A stretch of DNA of 64,000 nucleotides from NCBI RefSeq assembly GCF_900156825.1, contig NZ_FTOV01000002.1, positions 496,001 to 560,000 of the forward strand, given 5' to 3'. This DNA comes from Chryseobacterium gambrini (GTDB lineage Bacteria > Bacteroidota > Bacteroidia > Flavobacteriales > Weeksellaceae). Shown here one piece after another: positions 44,382-53,032 of this stretch (positions are counted from its first letter, which is position 1; each line of letters opens with the position of its first letter). The notes below the pieces were generated by a model. The model was not told the DNA's origin. It did no database searches and saw only the letters and a program-made list of their open reading frames with translations. The translations under genes were made by a program, and so were the position numbers.

Positions 44382-45857
44382 TTACAAAATATCTTTCCTG
44401 ATCTTTTCAATTGCGTTTTTCATACCGGAATTAAAATACTCCTTTTCCAGACGGATTGGCGGCGACTGTCTTACTTCACAGTCGGCAATGCTGCACGATT
44501 CGCAGGTAACTCCTACATTGATGGTTTTCAAAGTCGGAGATTTAATAAAATTGATTTTTTTGATGGTCTGAGAATTCAATAAAATTCCCAAACAATAACT
44601 TCTGTTGCTTCCGTCGGAAAAAGGATTTTTCTGTGAGGTGGAAATCACAAGATAGCTGATTCCCTGATCTTTGTAATGAGAAATCTGGGCTTCCGTTAAT
44701 GTTTCATTTTCTTTTAAATGATGAAGGTTTTTCACGGCAATCCATCTTCTGCAGTAATGCTCGTTGGTTGCATTCGCATGAGGAGCCTGTTGATGATTGA
44801 GATGTAACTCTTTTAAAATCTGTATTTTATCTGAATTTTTCTTTTTGACTAAACATAAATAAAACAAATCTTTTATTCCCAGTTCAGAAGAAAGAAGATT
44901 CGTCAGGCGATAGTAAAATGTTTCGGGAGAATTGGTGAAATTATCGATCAAACTTTCAAAATTCTGGGGATTCCATTCGTTTTGAAGGAAAAAATCTGAA
45001 GTTTTTTCAATTGTTTTCTGTTTTGATATTAACAAAGCTCCCGCAAAATACGAAGCATAAAAATTATTTAAAATTTCTTCAAAACTTCCGAAATCCAGCC
45101 ACGAATACGTATTCGGTCGGTTTTTCAGCTCCAGAACATTAAATCCGATCTCTTTCGCGAGAATAAAGGTTTTCTGATCTTTTTCTAATTTCCGGTTTAA
45201 AAGCAACAGCTTTTTTTCAGGGACAAACAATGAGCGTAAATTATCCAAAGTCCCGTACTTCTCAAAATCTTCCGACTGAATATGGTAATTAAATTTTTCA
45301 TTCAGAATAGTCTCCAGAACATCAGACTGTAAATTTTTGTCGATCTGCAATCCGTTTTCCTGAGCAAAAAGCTGAACTTTTTCCTCAATTTCAGGAAAAT
45401 AATTATCATAAAGCTCCTGAAAAGAACGTAAAACGGCGAAGTAAAATCTTTCCTTTCCTAAATTATAATTTTGTGAAATTTCGATCAGGGCATTGATAAA
45501 AGCGGTGACTTTCTTTGGCGCATCACTAATGATACTGATCAGGTTATTTTTATTGATCCCGAAAAGATCCAAAGGAATCTCTTTAAAAAAATCTGACTGA
45601 AGAATTTCATTAAAAGGAGTGAGGCTCTTATCCAGTTTTGTGGAAACCAGATCGTCAAAAGTACAGTTCAGCGCTTCTGAAAGCTGAATGATCTTATCAT
45701 GCTTCGGATATTTTTTTCCGTTTTCAATTTCGTTAAGGTAGGATTTCGATAAACCGGTCTTTACCGCAAGATCCTGTAAAGACCAGTTTTTCTTCTGTCT
45801 CTGCTGTTTCAGTTTCAGCCCGAAAACCGTTTTAATAAAGTCACTGTCCGAATTCAT
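44382..45857 (-). CDS. XRE-type regulator of the ScfR/RamB kind
   Basis: A 491-residue regulator. An N-terminal HTH (LGLKLKQQRQKKNWSLQDLAVKTGLSKSYLNEIENGKKYPKHDKIIQLSEAL) is followed by a long middle part and a C-terminal DUF2083-like region with paired Cys (VTCESCSIADC). The architecture matches short-chain fatty acyl / acetate regulators such as RamB and ScfR. It is divergent from aceB-aceA, so control of the glyoxylate shunt is the best inference. The intergenic palindrome at 45913-45928 is the candidate operator. Confidence 0.85.
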   Translation of the reverse strand: MNSDSDFIKTVFGLKLKQQRQKKNWSLQDLAVKTGLSKSYLNEIENGKKYPKHDKIIQLSEALNCTFDDLVSTKLDKSLTPFNEILQSDFFKEIPLDLFGINKNNLISIISDAPKKVTAFINALIEISQNYNLGKERFYFAVLRSFQELYDNYFPEIEEKVQLFAQENGLQIDKNLQSDVLETILNEKFNYHIQSEDFEKYGTLDNLRSLFVPEKKLLLLNRKLEKDQKTFILAKEIGFNVLELKNRPNTYSWLDFGSFEEILNNFYASYFAGALLISKQKTIEKTSDFFLQNEWNPQNFESLIDNFTNSPETFYYRLTNLLSSELGIKDLFYLCLVKKKNSDKIQILKELHLNHQQAPHANATNEHYCRRWIAVKNLHHLKENETLTEAQISHYKDQGISYLVISTSQKNPFSDGSNRSYCLGILLNSQTIKKINFIKSPTLKTINVGVTCESCSIADCEVRQSPPIRLEKEYFNSGMKNAIEKIRKDIL

Positions 45858-45879
45858 AATTCAAATATAATATTTAGAA

Positions 45880-45891
45880 GCGATTATTCGC
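45880..45891. promoter_or_regulatory. Short dyad in the aceB control region
   Basis: GCGATTATTCGC: 4-bp complementary arms around TTAT. The GCGA/TCGC half-site resembles that of the perfect palindrome 22 bases downstream. Confidence 0.4.
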
Positions 45892-45912
45892 ATAATAATT
45901 TTTAAAATAATT

Positions 45913-45928
45913 TAGCGAACGTTCGCTA
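45913..45928. promoter_or_regulatory. Perfect 16-bp palindrome, candidate operator
   Basis: TAGCGAACGTTCGCTA is fully self-complementary. It lies in the gap between the ScfR-like regulator and aceB, just upstream of the aceB -7 box (45947-45954), where the -33 element should be. Occupancy should block aceB transcription. Confidence 0.65.
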
Positions 45929-45946
45929 TTTGTGAAAATTTTTATT

Positions 45947-45954
45947 TATGTTTG
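45947..45954 (+). promoter_or_regulatory. -7 promoter box of aceB
   Basis: TATGTTTG matches TAnnTTTG, 28 bases before ATG 45983. Confidence 0.55.
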
Positions 45955-45982
45955 CAATGTTCAATTACAAAATTAAAACAAT

Positions 45983-47557
45983 ATGGAAACCAAGATTCAG
46001 TTGAAAATCAAGGAACAACAAAATTTTGAAGAAGTTTTTACCAATGATTTAATCGATTTTTTGGTTGAGCTTCATCAGAATTTTAATCCGAAAAGAATAA
46101 AACTTTTAGAAGAAAGAGAAATCAGACAAAATGAATTTGATAAAGGAATTCTTCCGGAATTTTTAGAAGAAACCAAGGAAATAAGAAACGGAAACTGGAT
46201 CTGCGCTCCGCTTCCGAAAGATTTACTGGATCGGAGAGTGGAAATTACAGGACCGGTAGACCGGAAAATGATCATCAATGCATTAAATTCCGGAGCTTCC
46301 ACTTTTATGGCAGATTTTGAGGACAGCAATTCTCCGACCTGGAAGAACTGTATGGAAGGTCAGTTAAATCTTTCTGATGCGGTGAACCGGAGAATAGATT
46401 TTACGACTGAACAGGGAAAATCTTATCAGCTAAATAAAAAAACGGCTGTTTTATTGGTTCGTCCGCGAGGTTTACATTTAAATGAAAAACATATTGAAAT
46501 TAATGGGGAACAGGCTTCAGCGTCATTAATCGATTTCGGAATTTATTTTTTCAGAAATGCTAAACAATTACTTGAAAATGTGAGCGGACCGTATTTTTAT
46601 CTCCCGAAATTAGAGCATTATCAGGAAGCAAGATGGTGGAACGATGTGTTTGTGTTTGCACAGAATTACTTAGAAATTCCGCAGGGAACCATTAAAGCAA
46701 CGGTTTTAATCGAAACAATTACCGCTTCTTTTCAGATTGATGAAATTTTATTTGAATTGAAAGACCACAGTTCCGGGCTCAATTGCGGAAGATGGGATTA
46801 TATTTTCTCTTTCATTAAAAAATTCAGAAATCTTCCCCGGTTTATCGTTCCCGACAGAGATCAGGTAACCATGACTTCTCCTTTTATGAGTGCGTATTCT
46901 AAACGTGTTATTGAAATTTGTCACAAAAGAAATGTTCATGCAATTGGAGGAATGGCGGCACAGATTCCTGTTAAAAATGATTATGAAGCGAACAGCATTG
47001 CTTTCGGAAAAGTAAGAAGCGATAAAGAACGGGAAGTAAAAAACGGACACGACGGAACATGGGTGGCTCATCCTGCGTTGGTTTCTGTGGCTAAAGATAT
47101 TTTTGATAAATATATGCCTTCCAAAAATCAGATCGATAAAAAAGTTCAATACCATATCACCGAAAAAGATTTACTGGAAGTTCCGAAAGGTGAAATCACC
47201 GAAAAAGGGGTCCGAAAAAACATCAACGTCGGAATTCTTTACATCGAATCGTGGTTAATGGGAACGGGAGCTGCTGCCATTTATCATTTAATGGAAGATG
47301 CGGCAACCGCAGAAATATCCAGAACCCAGATCTGGCAATGGCTGAAAAATGATGCGGTTTTAAATGACGACCGCACTTTAACCAGAGAAATGATTCTTCA
47401 GTGGGAATTTGAGGAACTGGAAAGAATTGAAAAGTATGTTGGTGAAGAACGTTTCCGTAAAGGGAAATTCAATCTTGCCAAAGAACTTTTCAATGAACTG
47501 ATTTTCAGTGAGAAATTTGATGAATTTTTAACTCTGAAAGCGTATCCTTTTATTTAA
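45983..47557 (+). CDS. aceB: Malate synthase A
   Basis: A 524-residue enzyme that condenses glyoxylate with acetyl-CoA to malate, the second glyoxylate-shunt step. It shows ADFEDSNSPTW (metal site), LVRPRGLHLNEKH, and the signature KDHSSGLNCGRWDYIFSFIKK. Length and ending match form A. It precedes aceA by 124 bases, a gap holding the short direct repeat ATCAATTATC. Regulation by the divergent ScfR-like protein is likely. Confidence 0.97.
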   Translation: METKIQLKIKEQQNFEEVFTNDLIDFLVELHQNFNPKRIKLLEEREIRQNEFDKGILPEFLEETKEIRNGNWICAPLPKDLLDRRVEITGPVDRKMIINALNSGASTFMADFEDSNSPTWKNCMEGQLNLSDAVNRRIDFTTEQGKSYQLNKKTAVLLVRPRGLHLNEKHIEINGEQASASLIDFGIYFFRNAKQLLENVSGPYFYLPKLEHYQEARWWNDVFVFAQNYLEIPQGTIKATVLIETITASFQIDEILFELKDHSSGLNCGRWDYIFSFIKKFRNLPRFIVPDRDQVTMTSPFMSAYSKRVIEICHKRNVHAIGGMAAQIPVKNDYEANSIAFGKVRSDKEREVKNGHDGTWVAHPALVSVAKDIFDKYMPSKNQIDKKVQYHITEKDLLEVPKGEITEKGVRKNINVGILYIESWLMGTGAAAIYHLMEDAATAEISRTQIWQWLKNDAVLNDDRTLTREMILQWEFEELERIEKYVGEERFRKGKFNLAKELFNELIFSEKFDEFLTLKAYPFI

Positions 47558-47681
47558 GTGAGAGAGTAATGATAGTGGGAGAGTTTTAGTGATTGCAATC
47601 ATAAATCATCAAATATCAATTATCAGCTATCAATTATCTATCAACCGTCAACAAATAACAATTAACTAAACAAAAAATAGT

Positions 47682-48962
47682 ATGAAAACAAAACAAGACC
47701 AAATTCAGGAAATCGAAAAAGACTGGCTGGAAAACCCACGCTGGAACGGTGTTAAACGTCCTTACACAGCGGAAGATGTTTTAAAACTTCGCGGTTCTTA
47801 CAAACTGGATTACACCATTGCAACGGAAATGTCTAAAAAATTCTGGAATTTACTGAACACTCAGGATTTCGTTGCAGGACTTGGCGCGTTAACCGGAAAT
47901 CAGGCGGTTCAGGAAGTGGACGCAGGTTTGCAGGCAATTTATCTTTCCGGATGGCAGGTTGCAGCAGATGCCAATTTATCGGGTGAAATGTATCCGGATC
48001 AGTCATTATACCCCGCCAATTCAGTTCCTTCTGTGGTAAAGAAAATTAACAATGCTTTATTGAGAGCAGATCAGATCCAGTCTGTGAACGGAGGCGGAGA
48101 AAAAGAATATCTGGTTCCGATTATTGCCGATGCAGAAGCAGGTTTTGGCGGAAATTTAAATGCCTATGAACTGATGAAACAGATGATTGAAGCCGGAGCT
48201 GCAGCAGTGCATTTTGAAGACCAGCTTTCTTCTGCTAAAAAGTGCGGTCATTTGGGAGGTAAAGTTTTGGTTCCTACACAGGAAGCCATCAATAAATTAA
48301 TTTCTGCTCGTTTGGCGGCGGATGTTTTGGGAGTTCCAAGTTTAATTATTGCAAGAACAGATGCAGATGCAGCAGATTTGCTGACTTCTGATATTGATGA
48401 CAGAGATAAAAAATTTGTAACAGGCGAAAGAACTTCCGAAGGTTTTTATGTCGTAAAAAACGGAGTGGAGCAGGGAATCGACAGGGGTTTATCTTACGCT
48501 CCTTACGCAGACCTGATCTGGATGGAAACCTCTAATCCGGATCTGGAACAGGCAAGAAGATTTGCAGAAGGTATTCATGCGAAATTTCCTGATAAAATGT
48601 TGGCGTACAACTGTTCTCCATCCTTCAACTGGGCAGCAAGGCTTTCTGTGGAAGAAATGCAGAATTTCCGTGAAGAACTGGCAAAATTAGGGTACAAATT
48701 CCAGTTTATTACTTTAGCAGGTTTCCACGCATTAAATACGGCGATGTTCGAGCTGGCTTTAGCTTATAAAGAAAAAGGAATGGCAGGATATTCTGAATTG
48801 CAGGAGCGGGAATTTGCGTTGCAGCAAAAAGGTTTCAGAGCAGTAAAACATCAGTCGTTTGTAGGAACAGGCTATTTTGATGAGGTACAGAATATTGTTA
48901 CCAACGGCTCTTCTGCAACGGTTGCCATGAAAGATTCTACCGAGACCGCACAATTTCACTAA
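47682..48962 (+). CDS. aceA: Isocitrate lyase
   Basis: A 426-residue enzyme splitting isocitrate into glyoxylate and succinate. It shows ADAEAGFGG (metal site), the catalytic motif [17 protein letters not shown], and [15 protein letters not shown]. Length is that of the short bacterial form. It follows aceB on the same strand, and a hairpin at 48995-49022 ends the unit. With aceB it allows growth on acetate or fatty acids. Confidence 0.98.
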   Translation: MKTKQDQIQEIEKDWLENPRWNGVKRPYTAEDVLKLRGSYKLDYTIATEMSKKFWNLLNTQDFVAGLGALTGNQAVQEVDAGLQAIYLSGWQVAADANLSGEMYPDQSLYPANSVPSVVKKINNALLRADQIQSVNGGGEKEYLVPIIADAEAGFGGNLNAYELMKQMIEAGAAAVHFEDQLSSAKKCGHLGGKVLVPTQEAINKLISARLAADVLGVPSLIIARTDADAADLLTSDIDDRDKKFVTGERTSEGFYVVKNGVEQGIDRGLSYAPYADLIWMETSNPDLEQARRFAEGIHAKFPDKMLAYNCSPSFNWAARLSVEEMQNFREELAKLGYKFQFITLAGFHALNTAMFELALAYKEKGMAGYSELQEREFALQQKGFRAVKHQSFVGTGYFDEVQNIVTNGSSATVAMKDSTETAQFH

Positions 48963-48994
48963 AAAGTTTCGTTTTAATTAAATTTAATTGTTAG

Positions 48995-49022
48995 AACCTT
49001 CTCGATTTTGGGAAGGTTTTGT
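48995..49022 (+). terminator. Terminator after aceA
   Basis: AACCTTC and GAAGGTT arms with a ten-base loop, followed by TTGTTTTTT. Confidence 0.8.
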
Positions 49023-49045
49023 TTTTTATGTGCTAATTTTGAATT

Positions 49046-49053
49046 TATATTTG
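49046..49053 (+). promoter_or_regulatory. -7 promoter box of the thioesterase gene
   Basis: TATATTTG, ending 6 bases before ATG 49060, implies a near-leaderless message. Confidence 0.6.
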
Positions 49054-49059
49054 AAGGAG

Positions 49060-49446
49060 ATGAGTTTGATTTTTGAAAAACAGATACAGGTTACAGAGCA
49101 GCATATTGATGGAAATAATCATGTAAATAATGTTCAGTATGTGCATTGGGTGGAAGAAATTGCAGCAGCGCACTGGGATTTTGTAAAACATAAAACCGAA
49201 TATCCGAAAGATATCTGGATGCTTCTGGATCATCATATTCAATACAAAAAGCAGGTCTATCTTAACGACATCATTACCGTAAAAACCTATCCGAAAGCTC
49301 CTGAAGGAATTCGTCAGCCCAGAAAAGTGGAGTTTTACTGTAACGATCAGTTGGTGGTGGATTCTACCACATTGTGGGTTTTGGTAGATGCCGAAACGCA
49401 GAAAATCAAAAGACTGGAAAGTGACTGGCTGGAAAAGCTAAAATGA
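49060..49446 (+). CDS. Acyl-CoA thioesterase, hot-dog fold (4HBT)
   Basis: A 128-residue protein with the 4-hydroxybenzoyl-CoA thioesterase pattern HIDGNNHVNNVQYVHWVEEIAAAHW, followed by the strand-rich half (YLNDIITVKTYP, STTLWVLVD). It should hydrolyse acyl-CoA esters. ATG 49060 was chosen because the -7 box is immediately upstream and the longer reading lies in the aceA terminator. Its last 9 bases overlap the end of the convergent TlpA-like gene. Confidence 0.9.
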   Translation: MSLIFEKQIQVTEQHIDGNNHVNNVQYVHWVEEIAAAHWDFVKHKTEYPKDIWMLLDHHIQYKKQVYLNDIITVKTYPKAPEGIRQPRKVEFYCNDQLVVDSTTLWVLVDAETQKIKRLESDWLEKLK

Positions 49447-49941
49447 TTCCTTTACAATTTTTTGCAGGATTTCAAACTTTGTTTCTTCGATGGTTCCAGT
49501 GATTTCCTGAATATTTCCGTTTTTGTCAACCAAAAAAGTCATTGGATTTCTCAGCAGTGTAAAGTAGGATTTTAGCTCCTGTCCGGAATCTGTAATGTGC
49601 TGAAAATTGAAAGGTTTTTTGGTTAAAAATTGATCAACTTTTTCTTTACTGTCATACGTAATGGCTATAAAATTGACTTTTTCTCCTGAAAGTTCTTTCA
49701 GTTTATTAAGATAGGGAAGCTCTTCAAGACAGGGTTCGCAGTGAGTTGACCAAAAATTGATAAAAGAGATTTTCCCCTTTAAATCATTGGAATTGAAATT
49801 TTTTCCTTCAGAATTTTTATAGTTTTCAATCGGGAAATGGGTTCCTATTTTATTTTCCAGATCGGGGTAAGTCCAAAACTGTCTCTTTTGAGCATTAAAG
49901 ATTACGCTGAAAAAGATTAATAATAAGGTTATTGTTTTCAT
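49438..49941 (-). CDS. TlpA-like thioredoxin-fold protein
   Basis: A 167-residue exported redox protein. It has a signal peptide (MKTITLLLIFFSVIFNAQ) and a thioredoxin-like domain with ISFINFWSTHCEPCLEELPYLNKL (CxxC active site CEPC), with the cis-Pro loop in LRNPMTFLVDKNG. TlpA/ResA-type proteins reduce periplasmic disulfides, for example in cytochrome c maturation. ATG 49941 gives the cleaner signal peptide; Met codons at 49965 and 49959 are alternatives. It is a single gene. Confidence 0.88.
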   Translation of the reverse strand: MKTITLLLIFFSVIFNAQKRQFWTYPDLENKIGTHFPIENYKNSEGKNFNSNDLKGKISFINFWSTHCEPCLEELPYLNKLKELSGEKVNFIAITYDSKEKVDQFLTKKPFNFQHITDSGQELKSYFTLLRNPMTFLVDKNGNIQEITGTIEETKFEILQKIVKESF

Positions 49942-50028
49942 GATGAAGTAACGGTTCATCTTCAATATTATTTCATGAAGATTATTTTCTTGTACTCAAA
50001 GAACATGAACGGAACAAACCAAATTCCT

Positions 50029-50036
50029 TATCTTTG
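50029..50036 (+). promoter_or_regulatory. -7 promoter box of queD
   Basis: TATCTTTG, ending 4 bases before ATG 50041, implies a leaderless message and fixes the start codon. Confidence 0.65.
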
Positions 50037-50040
50037 CAGG

Positions 50041-50487
50041 ATGATACGTATTACAAAAATTTTTACATTCGAAACCGCTCACGTTTTATACAATTACGAC
50101 GGGAAATGTAAAAATATGCACGGACATTCCTACAAGCTGTTTGTAACAGTGAAAGGAAAGCCTGTTAATGATTTGGAAAACCCTAAGAATGGGATGGTGG
50201 TGGATTTTGGTGATATTAAAAGTATCGTAAAGTCTGAAATTGTAGATGTCTGGGATCATGCGGTTCTCATCAACGGACTTTCGCCGCACAGAGAACTTGG
50301 GGAAGATCTTGAGGAAAAAGGTCATAAAGTGATCTACTGTACATTTCAGCCGACCTGCGAGAATATGCTGTATGCCATCGCAGCGAAAATAAAATCGAAA
50401 CTTCTGGAAGGAATTTCTTTGGCATATCTTAAACTTCATGAAACCGAAAACTCTTACGGAGAATGGTTTGCGGAAGATAATCAGTAA
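50041..50487 (+). CDS. queD: 6-carboxytetrahydropterin synthase, queuosine pathway
   Basis: A 148-residue QueD-type protein. Zinc-binding His residues are in FETAHVLYNYDGKCKNMHGHSYKL, with WDHAVLING and PTCENMLYAI downstream and the catalytic Glu region LKLHETENSYGEW. It converts dihydroneopterin triphosphate to 6-carboxytetrahydropterin for 7-deazaguanine (queuosine) synthesis. No other que genes are nearby. The gene is 27 bases upstream of the LpxH-type gene and probably co-transcribed. Confidence 0.92.
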   Translation: MIRITKIFTFETAHVLYNYDGKCKNMHGHSYKLFVTVKGKPVNDLENPKNGMVVDFGDIKSIVKSEIVDVWDHAVLINGLSPHRELGEDLEEKGHKVIYCTFQPTCENMLYAIAAKIKSKLLEGISLAYLKLHETENSYGEWFAEDNQ

Positions 50488-50514
50488 TTTTTTTATTCAG
50501 AAAAACTCAGAACG

Positions 50515-51327
50515 GTGTTAAAAACAACCATTAATTTAGAACCCGGTAAAAAAGTATATTTCGCTTCAGACCAGCATTTTGGCGCACCGAATCCAAAGGA
50601 AAGTAAACTGCGCGAAGAGCGGTTTATCCGTTGGATGGACGAAATAAAGCATGATGCACAGGTTCTTTTTTTAATGGGGGATCTTTTTGATTTCTGGCAC
50701 GAGTGGAAGCACGTAATTCCGAAGGGATATGTTCGGGTTTTGGGAAAAATTGCCGAACTGAAAGACCGTGGAATCCACATTTACTTCTTTGTGGGAAACC
50801 ATGACCTTTGGATGAAAGATTATCTTGAAGAAGAAATCGGATGCACGGTTTTCTATAAAAAGCAGTATTTTGAGATGGGCGGAAAGCAGTTTTTGCTTGC
50901 TCATGGCGACGGTTTGGGACCGGGAGATAAAGGATATAAAAGAATGAAAAAAGTCTTTACCAATCCTGTCGCGCAATGGTTCTTCAAATGGCTGCATCCC
51001 GATATTGCGATGAAGATTGCATTGTATATGTCTCAGAAAAATAAAATGATTTCGGGAGATGAGGATAAAGAATTTCTGGGAGAGGATAAAGAATTTCTGA
51101 TCATTTATTCAAAAGAAAAGCTTAAAACTCAGCCAATCGATTATTTTATTTACGGACACCGTCACCTTCCGATGATTCTGGATCTTGAAGGAAAAGCAAA
51201 ATACATCAATCTGGGAGACTGGATCTCTTATTTTACCTATGGTGTTTTTGAGCATGATTTTGAACTGAAAACCTTTGGAGACAGTACAAAAAAAATTACC
51301 CCAAAAGCTGAGGTAATTTCAGAATGA
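50515..51327 (+). CDS. lpxH: UDP-2,3-diacylglucosamine diphosphatase, LpxH-type
   Basis: A 270-residue calcineurin-like metallophosphatase with all metal motifs: ASDQHFGAP, MGDLFDFW, VGNHDLWM, HGDG and YGHRHLP. In LpxH the enzyme removes UMP from UDP-diacylglucosamine in lipid A synthesis; the Bacteroidota form is a longer variant, as here. The start is GTG 50515 (no ATG fits). It lies 27 bases after queD. Symbol by family fit; not proven. Confidence 0.82.
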   Translation: MLKTTINLEPGKKVYFASDQHFGAPNPKESKLREERFIRWMDEIKHDAQVLFLMGDLFDFWHEWKHVIPKGYVRVLGKIAELKDRGIHIYFFVGNHDLWMKDYLEEEIGCTVFYKKQYFEMGGKQFLLAHGDGLGPGDKGYKRMKKVFTNPVAQWFFKWLHPDIAMKIALYMSQKNKMISGDEDKEFLGEDKEFLIIYSKEKLKTQPIDYFIYGHRHLPMILDLEGKAKYINLGDWISYFTYGVFEHDFELKTFGDSTKKITPKAEVISE

Positions 51328-51482
51328 ACCGAAATTCATTCATGTTTTAATCCATATTCCACATTACTCATTGCAATAACCTGACCAATTTTTTAATTTT
51401 AAGATTAAAAATGATTAAAAAGCAATCTTTTTTATGATAAGTAATTATAAATGAGGTTGAAAGAATAAAAATATTTTTAGAA

Positions 51483-52463
51483 GTGAAAAATATATTCGGC
51501 ATACAGACAGAGCAGGATTTTTTGGCTGCATCACTGGAAACCTTCCGTTATCAGTATGAAAATATTGAAGTTTACAGACGTTTTGTAGATTATCTCAATA
51601 TCAACCTTGATCATGTGGATGAACTGATAAAAATTCCTTTTCTGCCCATTGAAATGTTTAAAAACCATCAGGTTTTGGATAAAAATGCAGCTACTGATCT
51701 TTTTTTTCAAAGTTCCGGAACCACACAGATGAATTTATCGAAACATTTCATTTCCAATCCTCAACTGTACGAAGAAAGCATCTATAAAAGCTTTGAACAG
51801 TTTATCGGAAAACCGGAAGATTTCATTTTTCTCGGACTTTTGCCAAGTTATCTGGAAAGACAAAACTCTTCGCTGATTTACATGGTAGATTACCTGATGA
51901 AAAAATCCGGAAAACCTGAAAACGGATATTTCTTGTACAATAATGAAGATTTATTTACACTTTTAAATGAATTGCAAAGTAAAAAAGTTATTCTGTTCGG
52001 TGTTTCCTTTGCATTGCTGGATTTTTTAGACTTCTGTGACAGCAGTTCAAAAACTCTTCAGTTCTCCGATTCATTAACCGTAATCGAAACCGGAGGAATG
52101 AAAGGCAGAAAAGAAGAAGTGACCAAAGATGAGCTGTTGAAGATTTTGAAGGAAGGTTTTAAAACTGATAAAATTTATTCAGAGTATTCGATGACGGAGC
52201 TTCTTTCACAGGCATATTCTTTAGGAAATAACGAATATCAATGTCCGAACTGGATGCGCATCATGATCAGAAATGCAGAAGATCCCTTTAATTATGAAAA
52301 AGAGGGAAGAACAGGAGCGATTAATATTATAGACTTAGCAAATGTACATTCCTGTGCATTCATCGCAACACAAGATTTAGGAAAGATTGTCGGCGATAAA
52401 TTTCAGGTTTTAGGCAGAATCGACCATTCAGATATTCGTGGATGCAGTTTGCTTGTAAGTTGA
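51483..52463 (+). CDS. LuxE-like acyl-protein synthetase
   Basis: A 326-residue adenylate-forming enzyme of the LuxE family: LPIEMFKNHQV, the phosphate loop FFQSSGTTQMN, TVIETGGMKGRKEEV, and EYSMTELLSQAYSLG. LuxE activates fatty acids as AMP esters for the LuxC reductase. No LuxC or LuxD is adjacent, so a light-producing system is not implied. More likely it activates an acyl or carboxylic acid in another pathway. The start is GTG 51483. It precedes the 135-bp tandem repeats. Confidence 0.8.
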   Translation: MKNIFGIQTEQDFLAASLETFRYQYENIEVYRRFVDYLNINLDHVDELIKIPFLPIEMFKNHQVLDKNAATDLFFQSSGTTQMNLSKHFISNPQLYEESIYKSFEQFIGKPEDFIFLGLLPSYLERQNSSLIYMVDYLMKKSGKPENGYFLYNNEDLFTLLNELQSKKVILFGVSFALLDFLDFCDSSSKTLQFSDSLTVIETGGMKGRKEEVTKDELLKILKEGFKTDKIYSEYSMTELLSQAYSLGNNEYQCPNWMRIMIRNAEDPFNYEKEGRTGAINIIDLANVHSCAFIATQDLGKIVGDKFQVLGRIDHSDIRGCSLLVS

Positions 52464-52514
52464 TTGATTTTGTAGTTGAAGTATTTTAGAATCGTAGAAT
52501 TTTCAGGCTCAAAA

Positions 52515-53020
52515 TTAAAATTCTGCTATCATTTGCTTAGTAAAAACGCCTTTGCGAGCGAAAATATACAGAACAAATAATAAATAAAACCTTTACGAAT
52601 TCCGCGTTAAAAACAAAGAGTTTTATCAAAACAGGATTTTTGTTTAAATTTAAAATTCTGCTATCATTTGCTTAGTAAAAACGCCTTTGCGAGCGAAAAT
52701 ATACAGAACAAATAATAAATAAAACCTTTACGACTTCCGCGTTAAAAACAAAGAGTTTTATCAAAACAGGATTTTTGTTTAAATTTAAAATTCTGCTATC
52801 ATTAGCTTAGTAAAAACGCCTTTGCGAACGAACTATGCAGAGCAAATAATAAATAAAATCTTTGCGACTTCCGCGTTAAAAACAAAGAGTTTTATCAAAA
52901 CAGGATTTTTGTTTAAATTTAAAATTCTGCTATCATTAGCTTAGTGAAAACGCCTTTGCGAACGAACTATGCAGAGCAAATAATAAATAAAATCTTTGCG
53001 ACTTCCGCGTTAAAAAAACA
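52515..53020. repeat. Tandem repeat, about 135 bp, four copies
   Basis: Copies begin TTCTGCTATCATT at 52521, 52656, 52791 and 52925, so the period is 135, 135 and 134 bases. Each holds AAAACGCCTTTGCGA, TTCCGCGTTAAAAA and (except the last) GTTTTATCAAAACAGG. Copies 1-2 share one variant (GAAAATATACAGAAC) and copies 3-4 another (GAACTATGCAGAGC), indicating stepwise duplication. The array ends about 13 bases before the GTG start of the next gene. No open frame of credible type runs through it. Confidence 0.92.
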
Positions 53021-53032
53021 AAAAAACAAAAA

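Noticed and set aside
51483..52463. Light-producing lux system
   Set aside because: Only a LuxE-like protein is present; LuxA, LuxB, LuxC and LuxD are absent from the window.
52515..53020. CRISPR or coding repeat at the 135-bp tandem array
   Set aside because: The period is too long and the whole unit is repeated without unique spacers. No frame stays open through it.
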